In this document: in pieces, positions 6,380 to 8,969 of the stretch
How positions within the stretch are numbered: position 1 is the first letter of the stretch
How the letters are laid out: each line of letters opens with the position of its first letter
Origin: an uncultured Mogibacterium sp.
GTDB lineage: Bacteria; Bacillota_A; Clostridia; Peptostreptococcales; Anaerovoracaceae
Reading direction: 5' to 3'
Assembly (NCBI RefSeq): GCF_938039775.1
Contig: NZ_CALHTQ010000051.1
Location: 1-8,969 of the forward strand
Length of the DNA stretch: 8,969 bases
Translations under genes and position numbers: made by a program
The notes under the pieces: model-generated
Told to the model about the DNA's origin: nothing
Seen by the model: only the letters and a program-made list of their open reading frames with translations
Databases searched by the model: none

Positions 6380-7597
6380 ATGATGAGATTTACAAATCCT
6401 AGAGATTTATACCATGGAAAGGGTGCTCTTGAGGCGCTTAAGTCACTGCATGGTAAGAAAGCAGTTATCTGTGTGGGCGGTGGCAGCATGAGGAAGTTCG
6501 GCTTCCTAGATAAGGCTCAGCAGTATCTTGAAGAAGCAGGCATGGAAGTTGCTCTAATTGAAGGTATTGAGCCAGATCCATCTGTAACTACAGTAATGGA
6601 AGGTGCTCGCAAGATGCTTGAGTTTGAGCCTGACTGGATTGTTGCTATTGGCGGAGGTTCACCAATCGACGCTGCAAAGGCTATGTGGATTAAATACGAG
6701 TACCCAGAATGTACATTTGAAGATATGTGCAAGGTTTTTGGTCTTCCTGAGCTTCGTAAGAAGGCGCACTTCTGTGCAGTTTCTTCTACTTCTGGAACAG
6801 CTACTGAAGTTACAGCGTTCTCTGTTATCACAGACTATGATAAGGGTATCAAGTACCCGCTCGCTGACTTCCAGATTACGCCAGACGTAGCTATCGTTGA
6901 TCCGGATCTTGCTGAGACAATGCCTCAGAAGCTCGTAGCACATACTGGGATGGATGCGCTTACACACGCTGTAGAGGCGTTTGTGTCACTAGCTGCATCT
7001 GACTATACTGATGCTCCAGCTCTTTACGCAATGCAGATAATTCAGAAGACTCTCGTTCCTTCTTACGAAGGAGATATGGAAGCTAGAGATGCAATGCACA
7101 ACGCACAGTGTCTAGCTGGTATAGCTTTCTCGAGCGGGCTACTCGGAATCGTTCACTCTATGGCACACAAGACAGGAGCTGCATTTGACGATTACGGTGC
7201 ACACATTATTCATGGTGCTGCTAATGCTATTTACCTGCCTAAGGTTATTGCTTTCAATGCAAAGGACGAGAGAGCAGCAGATAGATTTGCGGTTATCGCA
7301 GATACACTCAAGCTCGGTGGAGAGAGCAGAGAAGAGAAGATTCAGAATTTAATCAAGTGGCTAAGAGGTCTAAATGAGTCATTAAACATTCCTCACTGCA
7401 TCAAGAACTACGGTGCAGACAGCTATCCTACAGAACAGGGATTTGTTCCAGAGGACGTATTCTTAGAAAGGCTTCCTGAGATTGCAAAGAATGCTATTCT
7501 CGATGCTTGTACAGGAGCTAACCCTCGTAAGATCAATCAGGAGGAGATGGAGAAGCTGCTCAAGGCTTGCTACTATGATACAGAGGTAGATTTTTAA
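6380..7597 (+). CDS. Iron-type alcohol dehydrogenase, AdhE C-terminal-like
   Basis: An NAD(P)-linked group III (Fe-ADH fold) alcohol dehydrogenase, likely reducing an aldehyde to an alcohol to reoxidise NADH. The N-terminal half has the nucleotide loop GGGSPIDAAK (91-100) and the STSGTATEVT segment (136-145). The metal site is Asp192 and His196 (GMDALTHAVE), His259 and His278; His263 in HSMAHKTG matches a conserved catalytic His. The ending DACTGANPR (375-383) and the overall pattern resemble the ADH half of bifunctional AdhE, but no aldehyde dehydrogenase domain is attached. About five residues (DDYGA, 270-274) separate GAAF from HIIHG compared with AdhE. ATG 6380 has AAGGAGGT (6365-6372) at 7 nt; a second ATG follows at once. 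The gene has its own promoter and terminator. Exact substrate is unknown. Confidence 0.92.
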   Translation: MMRFTNPRDLYHGKGALEALKSLHGKKAVICVGGGSMRKFGFLDKAQQYLEEAGMEVALIEGIEPDPSVTTVMEGARKMLEFEPDWIVAIGGGSPIDAAKAMWIKYEYPECTFEDMCKVFGLPELRKKAHFCAVSSTSGTATEVTAFSVITDYDKGIKYPLADFQITPDVAIVDPDLAETMPQKLVAHTGMDALTHAVEAFVSLAASDYTDAPALYAMQIIQKTLVPSYEGDMEARDAMHNAQCLAGIAFSSGLLGIVHSMAHKTGAAFDDYGAHIIHGAANAIYLPKVIAFNAKDERAADRFAVIADTLKLGGESREEKIQNLIKWLRGLNESLNIPHCIKNYGADSYPTEQGFVPEDVFLERLPEIAKNAILDACTGANPRKINQEEMEKLLKACYYDTEVDF

Positions 7598-7608
7598 GAG
7601 CCTAAGAT

Positions 7609-7638
7609 TTTCGAGCTAACCTCGGAGTTTCGAGTTAA
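7609..7638. repeat. Direct repeat TTTCGAGyTAA x2 after adh
   Basis: TTTCGAGCTAA (7609-7619) and TTTCGAGTTAA (7628-7638) match at 10 of 11 positions with a 19-base period. They lie between the adh stop and its terminator. A protein site on one face of DNA would need a period nearer 10 or 21, so the function is unclear; possibly a chance duplication. Confidence 0.4.
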
Positions 7639-7667
7639 AAATAGGCAGTAATAATTATAATCACTGG

Positions 7668-7700
7668 AAGGGGGACTGTGACATAACAACAGTCCCTTTT
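7668..7700 (+). terminator. Intrinsic terminator of adh
   Basis: GGGACTGT (7672-7679) pairs with ACAGTCCC (7689-7696) around a 9-base loop. The stem can extend through two G.T pairs and two A-T pairs (AAGG 7668-7671 with TTTT 7697-7700). The T-run is short (four), so it may be less than fully efficient. It separates adh from acpP. Confidence 0.8.
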
Positions 7701-7726
7701 GCATGTAGGTGTGGCGCTGTCACGTG

Positions 7727-7772
7727 TAGTATCAACTAGTAGATAGATTTGAACTGGAGAGAGAAGATACTA
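7727..7772. repeat. Wide inverted repeat TAGTATC / GATACTA
   Basis: TAGTATC (7727-7733) and GATACTA (7766-7772) are exact reverse complements separated by 32 bases. They lie upstream of the predicted acpP promoter, so they would be transcribed only from a start further upstream or by read-through of the adh terminator. A paired regulator site is another option; seven bases could also be chance. Confidence 0.35.
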
Positions 7773-7838
7773 GCTAAAGATTTTTTGCGAATTTATTTTC
7801 AAAAATCATGATTATAATGCATATGATTGATAAAAAAC

Positions 7839-7867
7839 TTGCAAGAATCGATTGTATAATTTATAAT
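7839..7867 (+). promoter_or_regulatory. Promoter of acpP-rex
   Basis: TTGCAA (7839-7844, 4 of 6 to consensus) and a perfect TATAAT (7862-7867) are separated by the ideal 17 bases. The start site would be about 7874, giving a leader near 25 nt. The -35 lies inside the palindrome CTTGCAAG (7838-7845). A second TATAAT at 7855-7860 has no -35 at proper spacing. Confidence 0.65.
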
Positions 7868-7871
7868 TATC

Positions 7872-7884
7872 TTTGAATTTCAAA
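7872..7884. promoter_or_regulatory. FabT-like operator TTTGA-ATT-TCAAA at the acpP start site
   Basis: TTTGAATTTCAAA is a dyad of TTTGAA and TTCAAA around one central T. It starts 5 bases after the -10 box, spans the predicted start of transcription, and runs into the ribosome binding site, an ideal place for a repressor. From memory, FabT (MarR family, lipid synthesis repressor of streptococci and lactococci) binds TTTGA-N3-TCAAA dyads upstream of fab and acpP genes. Assigning it to FabT here is inference; no fabT is in the window. Confidence 0.45.
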
Positions 7885-7898
7885 AGGAGGTTAGAGCT

Positions 7899-8126
7899 AT
7901 GACTTTTGATACAATCAGAGATCTAGTAGTCGAGCAGCTTGGTGTTGATGCTGATATGGTTCAGATGGATACAAGCCTGATGAAGGATCTCGAAGCAGAT
8001 TCCCTTGATGCTGTTGAAATCATTCTTGGCGTTGAGGAAGCTTTCGGTCTAGATATTCCAGATGAAGAAGCTGAGAAGTTTGAGACTGTAAAGGATTTAG
8101 TAGAGTACGTAGATTCACACAAGTAA
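7899..8126 (+). CDS. acpP: Acyl carrier protein
   Basis: The small acidic carrier that holds growing acyl chains on a 4'-phosphopantetheine arm in type II fatty acid synthesis. At 75 residues it has a normal length, is rich in Asp and Glu, and has the attachment motif DSLD with Ser35 (EADSLDAVEI), followed by the acidic helix GVEEAFGLDIPDEEAEKF typical of AcpP. ATG 7899 has a strong site AAAGGAGGT (7883-7891) about 8 nt upstream. It is not beside other fab genes here; rex follows after 38 bases with no terminator between them, so the two are probably cotranscribed. A housekeeping AcpP is the best reading; a second carrier for a special pathway cannot be excluded without the rest of the genome. 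Confidence 0.95.
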   Translation: MTFDTIRDLVVEQLGVDADMVQMDTSLMKDLEADSLDAVEIILGVEEAFGLDIPDEEAEKFETVKDLVEYVDSHK

Positions 8127-8148
8127 GAAATACGAAAATTGTCGAGTT

Positions 8149-8167
8149 GGGGTGGGAAGTATTTATG
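8149..8167 (+). promoter_or_regulatory. rex ribosome binding site and start choice
   Basis: A G-rich run GGGGTGGGAAG (8149-8159) precedes ATG 8165 at good spacing. It is not a perfect AGGAGG, so rex may be translated less strongly than acpP. An in-frame TTG at 8147 lies just before this run with no SD of its own, so ATG 8165 is the better start and agrees with usual Rex N-termini. Confidence 0.65.
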
Positions 8168-8818
8168 AAAAGCAACAATACAAAGGTATCGAATGCGATT
8201 ATTCGCAGACTACCAAGATATAGAAGATATTTGAACGAACTTCGTAAGCAGGGCGTTAAGAAAATCTCTTCTAATGAATTGAGTGAGCTTATTGGCTATA
8301 CTGCATCTCAGATTAGGCAGGATCTCAATACATTTGGTGGCTTCGGTCAGCAGGGATACGGTTACTCGGTTGATTCTCTATTCCAAGAGATTAACAAGAT
8401 TCTAGGTCTTGACCGCGAGTACAAGACGATAGTAATCGGTATTGGTAATCTTGGTCAGGCAATCACGAACTACACTTATTACTACAAGATTGGGTTCAAT
8501 ATCGTAGGACTTTTCGATGTTAATCCAAGACTCGTAGGCTTAAGCATCAATGATGTTCTTGTTCGCGATTTTTCTGAGATGAGCGATTTTGTAAAAGCAA
8601 ATGACATTGACATTGCTATTATCTGCGTTAATCGTGAGAATGCGCAGAAGGTTGCAGATGTTCTTGTTGATGCAGGTATAGAGGGCATCTGGAATTTTGC
8701 TCCAGTGGATCTCGATGTACCGCATGATGTCGCTGTTGAGAATGTTCATCTAAGTGACAGCTTGCACACACTGTCGTTCCTCATTAGAAGCAATGAGCTA
8801 GAAGATGCTGAGAAGTAA
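8165..8818 (+). CDS. rex: Redox-sensing transcriptional repressor Rex
   Basis: A homodimeric repressor that binds DNA when NAD+ dominates and lets go when NADH rises; in anaerobes it controls fermentation and NADH-reoxidising genes. From ATG 8165 it has 217 residues, the usual size. Residues about 1-78 form the winged helix, with ISSNELSELIGYTASQIRQDLNTFG (about 34-58) covering the recognition region. The Rossmann domain follows with GIGNLG (92-97), the acidic strand end FDVNP (117-121) and NFAPVDL (177-183); the C-terminal VHLSDSLHTLSFLI is the helix swapped between subunits. It follows acpP by 38 bases and ends at a strong terminator. adh nearby is a likely type of target, yet I see no clear Rex box at adh, acpP or rex. 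The B. subtilis equivalent is YdiH. Confidence 0.96.
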   Translation: MKSNNTKVSNAIIRRLPRYRRYLNELRKQGVKKISSNELSELIGYTASQIRQDLNTFGGFGQQGYGYSVDSLFQEINKILGLDREYKTIVIGIGNLGQAITNYTYYYKIGFNIVGLFDVNPRLVGLSINDVLVRDFSEMSDFVKANDIDIAIICVNRENAQKVADVLVDAGIEGIWNFAPVDLDVPHDVAVENVHLSDSLHTLSFLIRSNELEDAEK

Positions 8819-8839
8819 ATGATTTTGACATTACGAAAG

Positions 8840-8873
8840 AAAGACAGCTGGGCACTGCCCAGCTGTCTTTTTT
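8840..8873 (+). terminator. Strong intrinsic terminator after rex
   Basis: AAGACAGCTGGGC (8841-8853) pairs perfectly with GCCCAGCTGTCTT (8857-8869) around an ACT loop, with a run of six T (8868-8873). A GC-rich stem core and T-run make it a textbook terminator 22 bases after the rex stop. The opposite strand also ends in a T-rich stretch, so it may work both ways. Confidence 0.93.
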
Positions 8874-8969
8874 ATGTCTTTGTACGGGTTATAGGACAAA
8901 ACGTGTTGGTAATCAATCCCAATAATTCTGAAATTCAGATGACTTATGCAGCTCTCCCCAGACCACCGC

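Larger units (their letters stand above)
7598..7898. other. 301-bp intergenic region between adh and acpP
   Basis: Its first third holds a direct repeat (7609-7638) and the adh terminator (7668-7700). The middle (7701-7800) has no convincing gene but has a wide inverted repeat TAGTATC/GATACTA. The last third is AT-rich and holds a 10-bp palindrome AATCATGATT (7804-7813), the acpP promoter (7839-7867), the FabT-like dyad (7872-7884) and the ribosome binding site. I recognise no known riboswitch here. Confidence 0.7.

Noticed and set aside
6603..6890. A 95-codon + strand open frame inside adh
   Set aside because: It lies wholly within the well-supported Fe-ADH gene in another frame, has no family-like sequence and no proper ribosome binding site.
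7701..7898. Riboswitch or T-box in the acpP leader
   Set aside because: No T-box sequence, no known aptamer pattern, and the predicted acpP leader is only about 25 nt long.
8147..8164. TTG 8147 as start of rex
   Set aside because: It precedes the G-rich SD-like run and adds six residues that do not fit usual Rex N-termini.
8913..8969. Possible C-terminal end of a convergent minus-strand gene (stop complement at 8913-8915)
   Set aside because: Only 18 codons are visible, another minus frame is also open through this stretch, and no family pattern can be recognised. The bidirectional-looking terminator at 8840-8873 would fit, but the evidence is too thin.

Overview
The window is ordinary chromosomal DNA of a low-GC Gram-positive anaerobe. 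The signs are strong AGGAGG-type ribosome binding sites, AT-rich intergenic DNA with TATAAT-like boxes, a redox repressor Rex, a stand-alone AdhE-like alcohol dehydrogenase, and a Bacillota-type t6A gene cluster. A member of the Clostridia is the best guess; I cannot name a genus from the sequence alone. All recognised complete genes are on the + strand. I see no mobile element, CRISPR array, rRNA or tRNA.

Region 1 (1-6190) starts with the last 37 codons of an unidentified gene, possibly xseA. A tight six-gene run follows: pepV (M20 dipeptidase), tsaE, tsaB, rimI, tsaD and an ABC-F ATPase of the YdiF type. Gaps are 14 nt or less and two junctions overlap, so this looks like one transcript. 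TsaE, TsaB and TsaD form the machinery that transfers threonylcarbamoyl to A37 of ANN-decoding tRNAs; the TsaC/Sua5 enzyme that makes the intermediate is not here. RimI acetylates protein N-termini, and the ABC-F protein probably acts on the ribosome, so the block is themed on translation, with a peptide-salvage enzyme at its head.

Region 2 (6191-7700) is a single-gene unit. A 189-nt leader carries an AT palindrome, a cre-like site and an extended -10 promoter. It precedes an iron-type alcohol dehydrogenase resembling the C-terminal half of AdhE, and the unit is closed by a hairpin terminator.

Region 3 (7701-8873) has a good promoter and a TTTGA-N3-TCAAA dyad at the predicted start site. These precede acpP (acyl carrier protein) and rex (NADH-sensing repressor), and a strong intrinsic terminator closes the unit. 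The dyad resembles operators of the fatty-acid repressor FabT. The last 96 bases contain nothing I can assign.

The gene order tsaE-tsaB-rimI-tsaD-ydiF...rex parallels the Bacillus subtilis ydiB-ydiC-ydiD-ydiE-ydiF-(moaC)-ydiH(rex) neighbourhood. Here adh and acpP occupy the place between ydiF and rex. No wholly new system is evident. The most interesting points are the possible lipid-regulator operator driving acpP-rex and the regulatory DNA around adh.
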